From positions 186,001 through 250,000 of the forward strand of contig NZ_BMUY01000013.1 of the NCBI RefSeq assembly GCF_014650435.1: a stretch of 64,000 nt of DNA, read 5' to 3'. Below, piece after piece: positions 34,037 to 42,794 of the stretch (its first letter is position 1; each line of letters opens with the position of its first letter). A program made the translations under genes and the position numbers. This stretch comes from Streptomyces tendae. GTDB taxonomy: Bacteria > Actinomycetota > Actinomycetes > Streptomycetales > Streptomycetaceae. The notes below the pieces were generated by a model, which made no database searches, had not been told where the DNA came from, and was given only the letters and a program-made list of their open reading frames with translations.

Positions 34037-34798
34037 TCAGGCGGTCGCGGGTACGCGGAGGGCGGTCAGGACCGGGAGGTGGTCCGTGGCCGCCCTCAGG
34101 TCGTCCTCGGCCACCCCGGGCAGTCCCGACGGCACCCCGCAGCCCAGCACCTCGACGCCCTCGGTGACGAAGACCGCGTCGATACGGCGGTCCGGGGCGG
34201 TGGCCGGGAAGGTGTATTCGCCGCCCCTGGGCGCCGCGGTCCAGCAGTCGCGCAGCCCGTCCCCGAGCCGCCGGAAGGTGCGCCCGCCGGGGCGCTCGTT
34301 CAGGTCGCCGCCCGCCACCGCGTGCTTCACGCCGAGGGCGGCCAGGTGGTCGAGGAGCAGCCCGGCCTGGTCGTGGCGCTCGTCGGCGTCCAGGGACAGG
34401 TGGGTGCTGAGGACGCCGAGACGGGCCCCGCCGATCCGGACCACGGCGGCGGCGATGCCGCGGCGGTGTTGGCCGGGGGTGAGCGGGAGCAGCGTGTCCT
34501 CGGTGCGCTCGACGGTGGCCCGCAGGGAGCAGAGCAGCGCGGGGCCGGCGGCGGTTCCGCCGCCGGAGAGCAGGACCAGGTCGCAGGCGGCGGCGAGCCG
34601 GGTGATCTTCTTGCGCCAGCGGAAGAAGCGGGGGGCCTCCTGGAGGAGGACGAGGTCGGGCGCGCAGGCCGTGATGACGCGGGCGAGGGCGTCGGTGTCG
34701 TCGCGCAGTGAGCGGATGTTGTAGCTCAGGACGCGGATGACCGCGGAACCGTCGGGCTCGGTGCGGGAGTTGGGGAGGGCGGGGAGGGACGTTGCCAT
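34037..34798 (-). CDS. Endonuclease/exonuclease/phosphatase family protein
   Basis: A 253-residue EEP-fold hydrolase. It has VLSYNIRSLRDD (Asn), LVLLQEAPRF (metal Glu), VLSTHLSLDADER (His), VAGGDLNERPGG (Asp/Asn), RRIDAVFVT and ATDHLPVLTAL (catalytic Asp-His). The substrate may be nucleic acid, phosphoinositide or phospholipid. It is convergent with the preceding membrane protein gene. No signal peptide is visible. Confidence 0.85.
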   Translation of the reverse strand: MATSLPALPNSRTEPDGSAVIRVLSYNIRSLRDDTDALARVITACAPDLVLLQEAPRFFRWRKKITRLAAACDLVLLSGGGTAAGPALLCSLRATVERTEDTLLPLTPGQHRRGIAAAVVRIGGARLGVLSTHLSLDADERHDQAGLLLDHLAALGVKHAVAGGDLNERPGGRTFRRLGDGLRDCWTAAPRGGEYTFPATAPDRRIDAVFVTEGVEVLGCGVPSGLPGVAEDDLRAATDHLPVLTALRVPATA

Positions 34799-34876
34799 GC
34801 CGTCAATTTACGGGAACGCATGATCAGGCGCCTCATGGGTCGGGGCGCGAGGTCTGTGGGCGACTGCCGGTTCGTC

Positions 34877-34906
34877 GTGGCTGGTCGCGCAGTTCCCCGC
34901 GCCCCT
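34877..34906 (+). repeat. Dispersed intergenic repeat, family B, short copy 1
   Basis: Thirty bases starting GTGGCTGGTCGCGCAGTTCC are identical at 41428-41457; related longer copies occur at 50795 and 63889. It occupies the 145-base gap upstream of the phosphatase-family gene and downstream of glkA. Confidence 0.85.
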
Positions 34907-34943
34907 TGGGGTGGGACGGGTCCCGTCGATCAAAAGGTGATCG

Positions 34944-35897
34944 TCACATGATCGGGTCGGGCTCCCGGGCCAGGTCGGCCGCGCCTACCAGGCCGGCCTT
35001 GTTGCCGAGTTGGGCGGCGACGACGTCGGCGACCGGGCGCCAGTTGCCGCCGACCAGCCAGCGCTTGTAGGACTTGCGGATCGGGTCGAGGACCAGGTCT
35101 CCCTCGTCCGAGAGGCCGCCGCCGACGATGAACGCCGACGGGTCGAAGAGCGAGGCCAGGTCGGCGAGGCCGGCACCGGCCCAGCGGGCCAGCTCCCGGT
35201 AGGAGTCGACGGCGACCGGGCAGCCCTGGCGGGCGGCGACCGAGATGTGCTTGCCCTCGATGCCGTCGGGGGTCCCGTCACCGAGTGCGAGCAGCACCTC
35301 GGCGCGCTCGGGGGTGGCGTTGGCACGCTGCTTGGCGTACCGCACCAGCGCCCGGCCCGACGCGTACTGCTCCCAGCAGCCCTGCGAACCGCAGCCGCAC
35401 AGCAGACCGTCGGGCACCATGCGGATGTGCCCGAACTCGGCGGCCACGCCGAAGTGACCTCGGCGCAGCTTGTTGCCGATGATGATGCCGCCGCCGAGGC
35501 CGGTGCCGAGGGTGATGCAGATGACGTTGCGGTGGCCCTTGCCGCCGCCGAACTTGTACTCGCCCCAGGCCGCGGCGTTGGCGTCGTTCTCCACGACGAC
35601 CGGGAGGCCGACGCGGGCCTCGACCTTCTCCTTGAGCGGCTCCTGGCGCCAGTCGATGTTGGGCGCGAAGTAGACCGTGGAGCGCTGACGGTTGACGTAT
35701 CCGGCGGCACCGATGCCGACGCCGACGATCTCGTGTCCCACGCGCGCGCCCTCCACCGCGGAGGCGATGGCGTCCACGATGGCCTCGGGTGTGGTGGGGG
35801 TCGGCACCTTGTGGGTCGAGAGGATGTTGCCTTCCTCGTCGACCACGCCGGCCGCGATCTTCGTGCCGCCGATGTCGACGCCGATGGTGAGTCCCAT
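34944..35897 (-). CDS. glkA: Glucokinase (ROK family)
   Basis: A 317-residue ATP-dependent glucokinase, the same length as S. coelicolor GlkA. It has the phosphate motif DIGGTKIAAGVV, substrate/catalytic VVENDANAAAWGE, TLGTGLGGGIIIG, and the ROK zinc cluster CGCGSQGCWEQYASG. In Streptomyces GlkA is needed for glucose catabolite repression as well as phosphorylation. The start is the ATG at 35897 (MGLTIGVD); the frame extends to 35933 but without support. An SCO2127-like gene lies 54 bases upstream on the same strand. Confidence 0.95.
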   Translation of the reverse strand: MGLTIGVDIGGTKIAAGVVDEEGNILSTHKVPTPTTPEAIVDAIASAVEGARVGHEIVGVGIGAAGYVNRQRSTVYFAPNIDWRQEPLKEKVEARVGLPVVVENDANAAAWGEYKFGGGKGHRNVICITLGTGLGGGIIIGNKLRRGHFGVAAEFGHIRMVPDGLLCGCGSQGCWEQYASGRALVRYAKQRANATPERAEVLLALGDGTPDGIEGKHISVAARQGCPVAVDSYRELARWAGAGLADLASLFDPSAFIVGGGLSDEGDLVLDPIRKSYKRWLVGGNWRPVADVVAAQLGNKAGLVGAADLAREPDPIM

Positions 35898-35951
35898 GAA
35901 TCCCTCAGTTCGGTCGAGCCCCGCTAAGGGCAACCGTACCCGAGGCGGGGC

Positions 35952-36488
35952 TCAGTCCAGGTCGATGCGCTGGCCCGGGCCGGTGCCCTCGTCGCCGTCG
36001 TCGCGGCCGTCGGCGTCGCGTTCGTCCAGGTCACGGGGGTCGCGTGGATCTCCGGGCGCGGTGTCGCCGGTGGTCCAGCGGCGTTCCTGGTTCTGGACGG
36101 CGGAGCGGTAGGCGGCGAGGAGTTCGCCGCCGGCGGCGGCGAGGTGGTCGAACAGGTCCGGGTTGCGCTCGATGACCGGTTCGACGGCGGCCTTCGCCTG
36201 CTGCACGACCTGCCGGACCACCTGCTGGGCGGCGGGGCCGGCGATCTGGCCGAGCAGCGGTGACTGGAGACCGGACAGCTTGTCCGCGACGGTGTCGACG
36301 AGCCGGCGCAGTTCCTCGGCGGCGGAGCCGGGCGGCGGCCCGTACTCGGCACGGCGGCGGGCCTTCTCCGCCTCCAGGTCCTCGGCGCACGCCGTGGCCC
36401 AGGCGTCGGCGTCGGTCGCTCGCGTCTCGTCGACCGCGTCGGCCTCGTCGGGGCGGGGGGCCTCGGACGGGGGGAGCTCTTCGCTCAT
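35952..36488 (-). CDS. SCO2127-like protein
   Basis: A 178-residue soluble acidic protein, helical in the middle (AAEELRRLVDTVADKLSGLQ, AAQQVVRQVVQQAKAAVEPV), with a disordered Asp/Arg-rich C terminus. The ATG at 36488 follows AGGAG. It precedes glkA in the same direction. The S. coelicolor gene at this place, SCO2127, has been reported to restore sensitivity to carbon catabolite repression in a S. peucetius mutant; its biochemical role is unclear. Confidence 0.82.
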   Translation of the reverse strand: MSEELPPSEAPRPDEADAVDETRATDADAWATACAEDLEAEKARRRAEYGPPPGSAAEELRRLVDTVADKLSGLQSPLLGQIAGPAAQQVVRQVVQQAKAAVEPVIERNPDLFDHLAAAGGELLAAYRSAVQNQERRWTTGDTAPGDPRDPRDLDERDADGRDDGDEGTGPGQRIDLD

Positions 36489-36571
36489 GACGGACTCCTG
36501 ACTACGGTTCGTCCTTACGACGTTACCCGAACGGACCCGGGCTCCGACGGGTCCTGTCGAGTCCTGTCGGG

Positions 36572-37744
36572 TCAGCGTCCCCGCGGCCACAGTTCCGGGT
36601 CCGGCGCGAACCGGACGGCGAGAGTCCCGTCCCGCAGCGCGGCCCCGTCGACGCTGCAGCGGCGCAGTGCGGAGGGCAGCGGGACGACGCGGCGGAAGGG
36701 CCCGGCGGCGACGACCAGTTCGTCGCCGCGGCGGATCAGGTCGAGGTCCTCGCGCACGGCTCCGGGCAGCGGGATGTGCCAGACCAGCACGCCGTCCTCG
36801 GCCAGCCGGTCGGTGACGGGCCACTCGACCGGGGAGGCGTCCGCGTTGACGCCGGGCACGTCGAGGACCGCGAGGTCGTCCGTGCCGCGCGGGTCACGGC
36901 CCAGATGGGCGACGGCTCGGACGTCGTGGTCCCCGCGCCACTCCTCCAGGGTCTTGCGCTGCTGCGCGAGGGGGCCGCTGAGCCAGCTGTCCGCCGGGGC
37001 GTCCTCGGGCAGGGCTCGGTTGGCGACCAGGAGGTCGGTGCGCAGGCCGCGCAGGGCGAGGCCGAGCGCGGTGGCGCGGACGGCGTCGGCCCCGGCCGGT
37101 CCGGGTTCGGCGACCAGCCGTACGACGGTGTGCCGGTCGGCCAGTACGGCCTCGGCGGCGGCCAGTTCCAGGTCCCAGCGTGCGGCGGCCTCGTACAGCG
37201 CCTCGGCCGGCATGGGGACGCCCGCGAGCCGGCCGAGGACGGGGCGCAGGGCGCGGGCGGCCTGCCGCTCGGGCGGGAGCAGGCGGCGCAGGCAGCGGCG
37301 CAGTTCCTCCGGCGCGGCGAGCAGGGCGAGGGCGCGCGGCGCGGGCGGCAGGTCGACGACGAGGAGGTCGTGCGCCTCGGCGAGGGCGGCCTCGCGCAGG
37401 GCCCGCAGCAGGGCGAGGTCCTCTGCGCCGGGCAGCGGGGTGAGGTCCTCGGGGTCGAGGCGGGAGGCGCCGAGGAGGTCGAGCGCGGAGGCGGCGCGGT
37501 CCTGAAGGGCGGCGAGGCCGTCCCGGAAGCCCTGGGCGGCGTCGGGGCGCCAGACGGTGAGGCCGGGTTCCACGGGGGTCGGCGCCGGGCCGGTGCGCAG
37601 GCCAAGCACGGCGCCGAGGGTGTCGTCGCGGTCGGTGCCGAGGAGGAGGGTTCGGGTGCCCTCGCGGGCGGCGGTGAGCGCGGTGGCGGCGGCGACGGTG
37701 GTGCGGCCGGTGCCGCCGGGGCCCGTGATCAGGAGGGTGCGCAT
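36572..37744 (-). CDS. ArsA-family P-loop ATPase
   Basis: A 390-residue ATPase starting MRTLLITGPGGTGRTTVAAA, a deviant Walker A (GPGGTGRTT) of the ArsA/GET3 class. It has DLLVVDLPPAPRALALLAAP as switch/Walker B and a C-terminal Hsp20-like beta domain (VWHIPLPGAVREDLDLIRRG, VVPLPSAL). It has no arsenite-binding cysteines, so arsenite transport is unlikely. Protein targeting or regulation is possible. The start is the ATG at 37744. Confidence 0.82.
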   Translation of the reverse strand: MRTLLITGPGGTGRTTVAAATALTAAREGTRTLLLGTDRDDTLGAVLGLRTGPAPTPVEPGLTVWRPDAAQGFRDGLAALQDRAASALDLLGASRLDPEDLTPLPGAEDLALLRALREAALAEAHDLLVVDLPPAPRALALLAAPEELRRCLRRLLPPERQAARALRPVLGRLAGVPMPAEALYEAAARWDLELAAAEAVLADRHTVVRLVAEPGPAGADAVRATALGLALRGLRTDLLVANRALPEDAPADSWLSGPLAQQRKTLEEWRGDHDVRAVAHLGRDPRGTDDLAVLDVPGVNADASPVEWPVTDRLAEDGVLVWHIPLPGAVREDLDLIRRGDELVVAAGPFRRVVPLPSALRRCSVDGAALRDGTLAVRFAPDPELWPRGR

Positions 37745-37803
37745 GGGGGTGAACGGTACCTGGGGGCTCCGCCGGTTGGGCTGGTGACCGGCGGGGTGCG
37801 CTG

Positions 37804-37926
37804 CCCGGCGTTGCGGGGTGCCGCTGCGCCCACCCGTGCCGCCTGGGGGTACCTCCCAGGCCCGTTCAGGCACTGGGGGAAGCACGATTGCCCGCAGCTA
37901 CGGGGCGGCACTGCGGCCCGCAGCTG
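37804..37926 (+). repeat. Dispersed intergenic repeat, family A, copy 2
   Basis: The 40 bases at 37804-37843 are identical to 4488-4527. A block with GCACGATTGCCCGCAGC follows, as in copy 1. It fills the gap of about 180 bases between the ArsA-like and SRPBCC genes. Confidence 0.8.
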
Positions 37927-37928
37927 GG

Positions 37929-38363
37929 TTACTTCGACTCGACCCGCTTCTTCAGGCCGGCCAGGGCTCGGTCGATGATGACCTTTTCCGCCTTGCGCTT
38001 GATCATGCCGAGCATCGGGATCTTGACGTCCACCGTGAGCCGGTAGGTGACCTCCGTGCCCGTGCCCGCCGGGCGGAGGAGGTAGGAGCCGTCGAGGGAG
38101 CGCAGCATCTGGGACTTGACCAGCGTCCAGGACACCTCGTGCTCGCCGGTCCAGGTGTACCCCAGGGTCTGGTCGTCCTTGATCGCCCCGGCGTCCATGA
38201 CGAGCCGGACCTGCTCGGCACGCCCCTGCTCGTCGGTCGCGAGGACCTGGGCCTCCTTCACCTCGCCCGTCCAGTCCGGGTAGCGCTCGAAGTCGGAGAT
38301 CACCGCCATGACGTCGGCCGGGGCCGCCTCGATGGTGATGCTCGAGCTGGTGTGTTCCGCCAT
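37929..38363 (-). CDS. SRPBCC-family protein (polyketide cyclase/dehydrase-like)
   Basis: A 144-residue START/Bet v1-like protein: SSSITIEAAPADVMAVISDF, YPDWTGEVKEAQVL, EVSWTLVKSQMLRSLDGSYL and a C-terminal helix KAEKVIIDRALAGLKKRVE. It binds hydrophobic ligands in a deep cavity; the ligand is unknown. A strong GGAGGAG precedes the ATG. It is upstream of the ArsA-like ATPase on the same strand, but the repeat between them may separate transcription. Confidence 0.85.
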   Translation of the reverse strand: MAEHTSSSITIEAAPADVMAVISDFERYPDWTGEVKEAQVLATDEQGRAEQVRLVMDAGAIKDDQTLGYTWTGEHEVSWTLVKSQMLRSLDGSYLLRPAGTGTEVTYRLTVDVKIPMLGMIKRKAEKVIIDRALAGLKKRVESK

Positions 38364-38471
38364 CGCCGTGGCTCCTCCGGATGCGGGCCGCTACGTGTGT
38401 GCCGCGTGAAGGCTATCGCGCACGCGGCGGGCACATGCCACTACCCACCTGCACAGGTCCGCCGCGCGCGG

Positions 38472-39269
38472 TCACCACTCCAGCGCCCACGGCCGTCCCG
38501 TCGACGCGAAGTGACCGACGTTCACGCATTCGGTCGCGCCGACGCGCATCCGCCGTACCAGCGGCTGGTGGACGTGCCCGAACAGGGCGTAGCGGGGACG
38601 GGTGCGGCGGATCGCGTCCAGCAGCGCGCGGCTGCCCCGCTCGAAGCGCCGGGCGACCGTGTCGTAGACCAGTTCCGGCACCTCGGGCGGGATGTGGGTG
38701 CACAGCACGTCCACCTCGCCGACGGCCTCGATCTTCGCGGCGTACTCCTCGTCGCTGATCTCGTACGGCGTGTTCATCGGGGTGCGCAGTCCGCCGCCGA
38801 CGAAGCCGAAGACGCGGCCGCCGATCTCCACCCGCTCCCCGTCGAGCACGGTGGTGCCGGGGCCGGCGTACTCGGGCCACAGCGGGGGCACGTCGACGTT
38901 GCCGTAGGTGGCGTACGTCGGAGTGGGGAACGCGGCGAACAGTTCGGCGTACTGCCTGCGCACCGCCCGCTCGATCAGCTCCCGCCGGTCCCCGTCGACC
39001 CCGGCCCACAACCGCGTCCCGAGCTCCCGTGCCTCGGCGAAGCGGCGGGCGGTGCGCAGCGCGACGATGCGGTCGGCGTTCGCGACGCCGAACAGGTCGG
39101 GGAAGATGCCGCGCGAGTGGTCGGCGTAGTCCAGGAAGAGGACCAGGTCCCCGAGACAGATCAGGGCGTCGGCGCCCTCGCCGGCCCTGGCGAGGTCGCG
39201 GGCGTTGCCATGGACGTCGCTGACCACGTGGACGCGCGTGGTCGTGTTACGGGGCGGTGTGGGTGCCAT
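38472..39269 (-). CDS. Metallophosphoesterase
   Basis: A 265-residue calcineurin-like phosphoesterase with ordered metal motifs VVSDVHGNARDL (DxH), ICLGDLVLFLD (GD), YGNVD (GNxD), LCTHIPP (H) and FGHVHQP (GHxH). It resembles predicted cytosolic phosphodiesterases. The start is the ATG at 39269; a TTG nine bases earlier is possible. It is divergent from the acyl-CoA ligase. Substrate is unknown. Confidence 0.85.
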   Translation of the reverse strand: MAPTPPRNTTTRVHVVSDVHGNARDLARAGEGADALICLGDLVLFLDYADHSRGIFPDLFGVANADRIVALRTARRFAEARELGTRLWAGVDGDRRELIERAVRRQYAELFAAFPTPTYATYGNVDVPPLWPEYAGPGTTVLDGERVEIGGRVFGFVGGGLRTPMNTPYEISDEEYAAKIEAVGEVDVLCTHIPPEVPELVYDTVARRFERGSRALLDAIRRTRPRYALFGHVHQPLVRRMRVGATECVNVGHFASTGRPWALEW

Positions 39270-39579
39270 GGCGATCAAGCGTAAGCAGCGCGCGCGTGCT
39301 GTGAACAGTGGCGGTCGGACCTGCGGTTACTGGCTGGTCCGTTGATCCGTCGACTACTGTGCGCAAAGCAAACCCCATCCGTGTGACGCAGCGAACATCT
39401 CGCGGGGACCCCCTGTCGGAGAACGCATACCGGCGGGTAACGTCCGGGCAGTCCAGTCGTGCTCTGGATTTCAACATGTGAATCCCGCATGAGTCCTCCG
39501 GAGCCACAGCCCGAGCCTTGGACCGCACCGTCGCATCACACAACGTCGTGGCGCCGGCGCCCTATGAGGAGCAGCAGTC
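39270..39579. other. Intergenic region between phosphoesterase and acyl-CoA ligase genes
   Basis: A 310-base divergent intergenic region. No open frame with a credible start, no repeat copy and no strong hairpin was found. It presumably carries both promoters, and the ligase ribosome site GAGGAG lies near its right end. Confidence 0.5.
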
Positions 39580-41376
39580 TTGCGCGAGTTCAGCCTTCCG
39601 GCCTTGTACGAGGTCCCCGCGGACGGAAACCTGACCGACATCGTCCGCAGAAACGCCGCGCAGCATCCGGACGTCGCCGTCATCGCCCGCAAGGTGGGAG
39701 ACACCTGGCAGGACGTGACCGCGCGCGCCTTCCTCGCCGAGGTGCACTCCGCCGCCAAGGGCCTCATCGCCTCCGGCGTCCAGCCGGGCGACCGGGTCGG
39801 TCTGATGTCCCGCACCCGCTACGAGTGGACGCTGCTGGACTTCGCGATCTGGAGCGCGGGCGCGATCACCGTGCCGGTGTACGAGACCAGTTCGGCGGAG
39901 CAGGTGCAGTGGATCCTCGGCGACTCGGGGGCCACGGCGTGCGTCGTGGAGTCGGCCGGGCACGCGGCCGCCGTCGAGTCGGTGCGCGAGCAGCTGCCCG
40001 CCCTCAAGAACGTCTGGCAGATCGACGCCGGCGCGGTGGAGGAGCTGGGGCGTCTGGGCCAGGACGTCACGGACGCCACCGTCGAGGAGCGCGGCTCGAT
40101 CGCGAAGGCCGACGACCCCGCGACCATCGTCTACACCTCCGGCACCACGGGCCGCCCCAAGGGCTGCGTGCTCACCCACCGCAGCTTCTTCGCGGAGTGC
40201 GGCAACGTGGTGGAGCGGCTGCGGCCGCTCTTCCGCACCGGGGAGTGCTCGGTCCTCCTCTTCCTGCCGCTCGCGCACGTCTTCGGGCGCCTGGTCCAGG
40301 TCGCGCCGATGATCGCGCCGATCAAGCTGGGCAACGTCCCCGACATCAAGAACCTCACCGACGAGCTGGCCGCCTTCCGGCCCACGCTGATCCTCGGCGT
40401 GCCGCGCGTCTTCGAGAAGGTGTACAACTCGGCGCGCGCCAAGGCGCAGGCGGACGGCAAGGGCAAGATCTTCGACAAGGCCGCGGACACGGCGATCGCG
40501 TACAGCAAGGCCCTGGACACCGCGTCGGGTCCGTCCGTCGGCCTGAAGATCAAGCACAAGGTCTTCGACAAGCTCGTCTACAGCAAGCTCCGCACGGTCC
40601 TCGGCGGCCGCGGCGAGTACGCCATCTCCGGCGGCGCCCCGCTCGGCGAGCGGCTCGGTCACTTCTTCCGCGGCATCGGCTTCACGGTCCTGGAGGGCTA
40701 CGGCCTGACCGAGTCCTGCGCGGCCACCGCCTTCAACCCCTGGGACCGGCAGAAGATCGGCACGGTGGGCCAGCCGCTGCCCGGCTCGGTGGTGCGCATC
40801 GCGGACGACGGCGAGGTGCTGCTGCACGGCGAGCACCTGTTCAAGGAGTACTGGAACAACCCGGGGGCGACCGCGGAGGCGCTGGCCGACGGCTGGTTCC
40901 ACACCGGCGACATCGGCACCCTCGACGAGGACGGCTACCTGCGGATCACCGGCCGCAAGAAGGAGATCATCGTCACCGCCGGCGGCAAGAACGTCGCACC
41001 GGCCGTCATAGAGGACCGCATCCGCGCGCACGCGCTGGTCGCGGAGTGCATGGTGGTCGGCGACGGGCGGCCCTTCGTGGGCGCGCTGGTCACCCTCGAC
41101 GAGGAGTTCCTGGGCCGCTGGTGTGCGGAGCACGGGAAGCCGGCCGGTTCGACCGCGGTGTCGCTGCGCCAGGACCCGGATCTGCTCGCGGCGATCCAGG
41201 ACGCGATCGACGACGGGAACGCGGCGGTGTCCAAGGCGGAGTCGGTGCGGAAGTTCCGGGTGCTGGGGGCGCAGTTCACGGAAGAGTCGGGGCATCTGAC
41301 GCCGTCGCTGAAGCTGAAGCGGAATGTTGTGGCGAAGGACTACGCGGACGAGATCGAGGCGATCTATTCCAAGTGA
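39580..41376 (+). CDS. Long-chain fatty acid-CoA ligase
   Basis: A 598-residue ANL-superfamily enzyme. The AMP-binding loop TIVYTSGTTGRPKGC is near 183-197. EGYGLTESCA (A5), GWFHTGDIG (A7) and ITGRKKEIIVTAGGKNVAP (A8/A10 hinge) follow. It activates fatty acids to acyl-CoA through acyl-AMP. The TTG at 39580 has GAGGAG eight bases upstream. C-terminal SLKLKRNVV keeps the catalytic lysine region. Confidence 0.93.
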   Translation: MREFSLPALYEVPADGNLTDIVRRNAAQHPDVAVIARKVGDTWQDVTARAFLAEVHSAAKGLIASGVQPGDRVGLMSRTRYEWTLLDFAIWSAGAITVPVYETSSAEQVQWILGDSGATACVVESAGHAAAVESVREQLPALKNVWQIDAGAVEELGRLGQDVTDATVEERGSIAKADDPATIVYTSGTTGRPKGCVLTHRSFFAECGNVVERLRPLFRTGECSVLLFLPLAHVFGRLVQVAPMIAPIKLGNVPDIKNLTDELAAFRPTLILGVPRVFEKVYNSARAKAQADGKGKIFDKAADTAIAYSKALDTASGPSVGLKIKHKVFDKLVYSKLRTVLGGRGEYAISGGAPLGERLGHFFRGIGFTVLEGYGLTESCAATAFNPWDRQKIGTVGQPLPGSVVRIADDGEVLLHGEHLFKEYWNNPGATAEALADGWFHTGDIGTLDEDGYLRITGRKKEIIVTAGGKNVAPAVIEDRIRAHALVAECMVVGDGRPFVGALVTLDEEFLGRWCAEHGKPAGSTAVSLRQDPDLLAAIQDAIDDGNAAVSKAESVRKFRVLGAQFTEESGHLTPSLKLKRNVVAKDYADEIEAIYSK

Positions 41377-41427
41377 GGGCGCCTAGTGGGGTGCGGCTTG
41401 ATCACCGTGGGCGGGGGCGGATCCGTT

Positions 41428-41457
41428 GTGGCTGGTCGCGCAGTTCCCCGCGCCCCT
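41428..41457 (+). repeat. Dispersed intergenic repeat, family B, short copy 2
   Basis: Thirty bases identical to 34877-34906, in the same orientation. It lies in the 119-base gap between convergent acyl-CoA ligase and glycosyltransferase genes. Confidence 0.85.
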
Positions 41458-41495
41458 GAGTATCTCCAGTCCCCCGCGCTGCGAAGGAGACCGCG

Positions 41496-42638
41496 TCACA
41501 GCAACGCCTTCAGGTGCTCCGCCAGTAGGTCCCAGCGCCATTTCTCCTCCACCCAGGTCCTGCCCCGTTCGCCCATCCTGCCGCGGAGTTGCGGGTCGGC
41601 GAGGAGGGTGGTGATGCGGTCGGCGGACTCGTTCGGGTCCTCGCCCCGGACCACCCAGCCCGTCTCGCCGTCGAGTACGGCGTCGGGGGCGCCGCCCGAG
41701 TCGCCGGCGACCACGGGCAGGCCGGTCGCCGAGGCCTCCAGGTAGACGATGCCGAGGCCCTCCACGTCGAGGCCGCCCCGGCGGGTGCGGCAGGGCATGG
41801 CGAAGACGTCCCCGGCGCCGTAGTGCGCGGGCAGTTCGGACCAGGGCACGGCGCCGGTGAAGTGGACGGAGGCGGCGACGCCGGTCTCCTCGGCGAGGCG
41901 GCGCAGATCCCTCTCGTAGGGGCCGCCGCCGACGATCAGCAGGACGGCGTCCGGCTCGGCGGCGAGGATCCGCGGCATCGCCCGGATCAGGGTGTCCTGG
42001 CCCTTGCGCGGGACCAGGCGGGAGATGCAGACCACGACGGGGCGCTCGGTGAGGCCGAGGCGGGCGCGCACCTCGTCGCCGCCGCTGGCCGGGTGGAAGG
42101 TCTTCTCGTCGACGCCGGGCGGCAGTTGCACCATCCGGGCGGCGGCCTCCGGGGTGAGCGCGCCGGCGATCCGGGAGCGGGTGTACTCGCCGAGGTAGGT
42201 GATCGTGTCCGTCGACTCCCCGATCCGGCGCAGCAGTTGCCGGGCGGCGGGCAGCTGGGCCCAGCCCGCCTCGTGGCCGTGGGTGGTGGCGACCAGGCGC
42301 TCGGCGCCCGCCCTGCGCAGGGCCGGGGCCATCAGGCCGAGGGGGGCGGCCGCGCCGAACCATACCGAGGTGCAGCCGTGCTCGCGCAGCAGGCCCACCG
42401 CCCGCCGGGTGGCGCCCGGCGTCGGCAGCAGCATGGTCGTGCGGTCCCGTACGACGGTGAAGGGCTGCTCGGCGTCGAAGGCGGCGGTGGCCTCGATGCC
42501 CTCGCGGCTCCGCTTCCAGGTGGAGGCGTAGACGACCAGCCGCTCGGGGTCCAGGCGCAGCGCCATGTTGTGCAGGAAGGCCTGGATGCCGCCCGGGCGG
42601 GGCGGGAAGTCGTTCGTCACGATCAAGGTCTTGCGCAC
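41496..42638 (-). CDS. Group 4 glycosyltransferase (PimB-like mannosyltransferase)
   Basis: A 380-residue GT-B enzyme. TNDFPPRPGGIQAFLHNMA near the N terminus is the acceptor/donor loop of PimB-type enzymes. VVCISRLVPRKGQDTLIRA (GT4 signature) and EGLGIVYLEASATGLPVVAG (EX7E nucleotide-sugar motif) follow. PimB adds the second mannose to phosphatidylinositol mannosides in actinobacteria; that role is inferred from similarity. It is divergent from a GT87-like membrane protein, which fits a shared lipid-glycan theme. Confidence 0.87.
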   Translation of the reverse strand: MRKTLIVTNDFPPRPGGIQAFLHNMALRLDPERLVVYASTWKRSREGIEATAAFDAEQPFTVVRDRTTMLLPTPGATRRAVGLLREHGCTSVWFGAAAPLGLMAPALRRAGAERLVATTHGHEAGWAQLPAARQLLRRIGESTDTITYLGEYTRSRIAGALTPEAAARMVQLPPGVDEKTFHPASGGDEVRARLGLTERPVVVCISRLVPRKGQDTLIRAMPRILAAEPDAVLLIVGGGPYERDLRRLAEETGVAASVHFTGAVPWSELPAHYGAGDVFAMPCRTRRGGLDVEGLGIVYLEASATGLPVVAGDSGGAPDAVLDGETGWVVRGEDPNESADRITTLLADPQLRGRMGERGRTWVEEKWRWDLLAEHLKALL

Positions 42639-42794
42639 GCCGCCGACCCTACCGAACCGGCTGCCGGGAGCCTGGCCCGGCCGCCTCCTGTGGCACGCCC
42701 ACAGGGGTCCGGGTCATCATGGCCGCACCGGGGGACAAGCAGGTACGAGGCGGGGACAGGCAGGTGCGGGCGGGCACGGACGGGCAGGGAGCAC

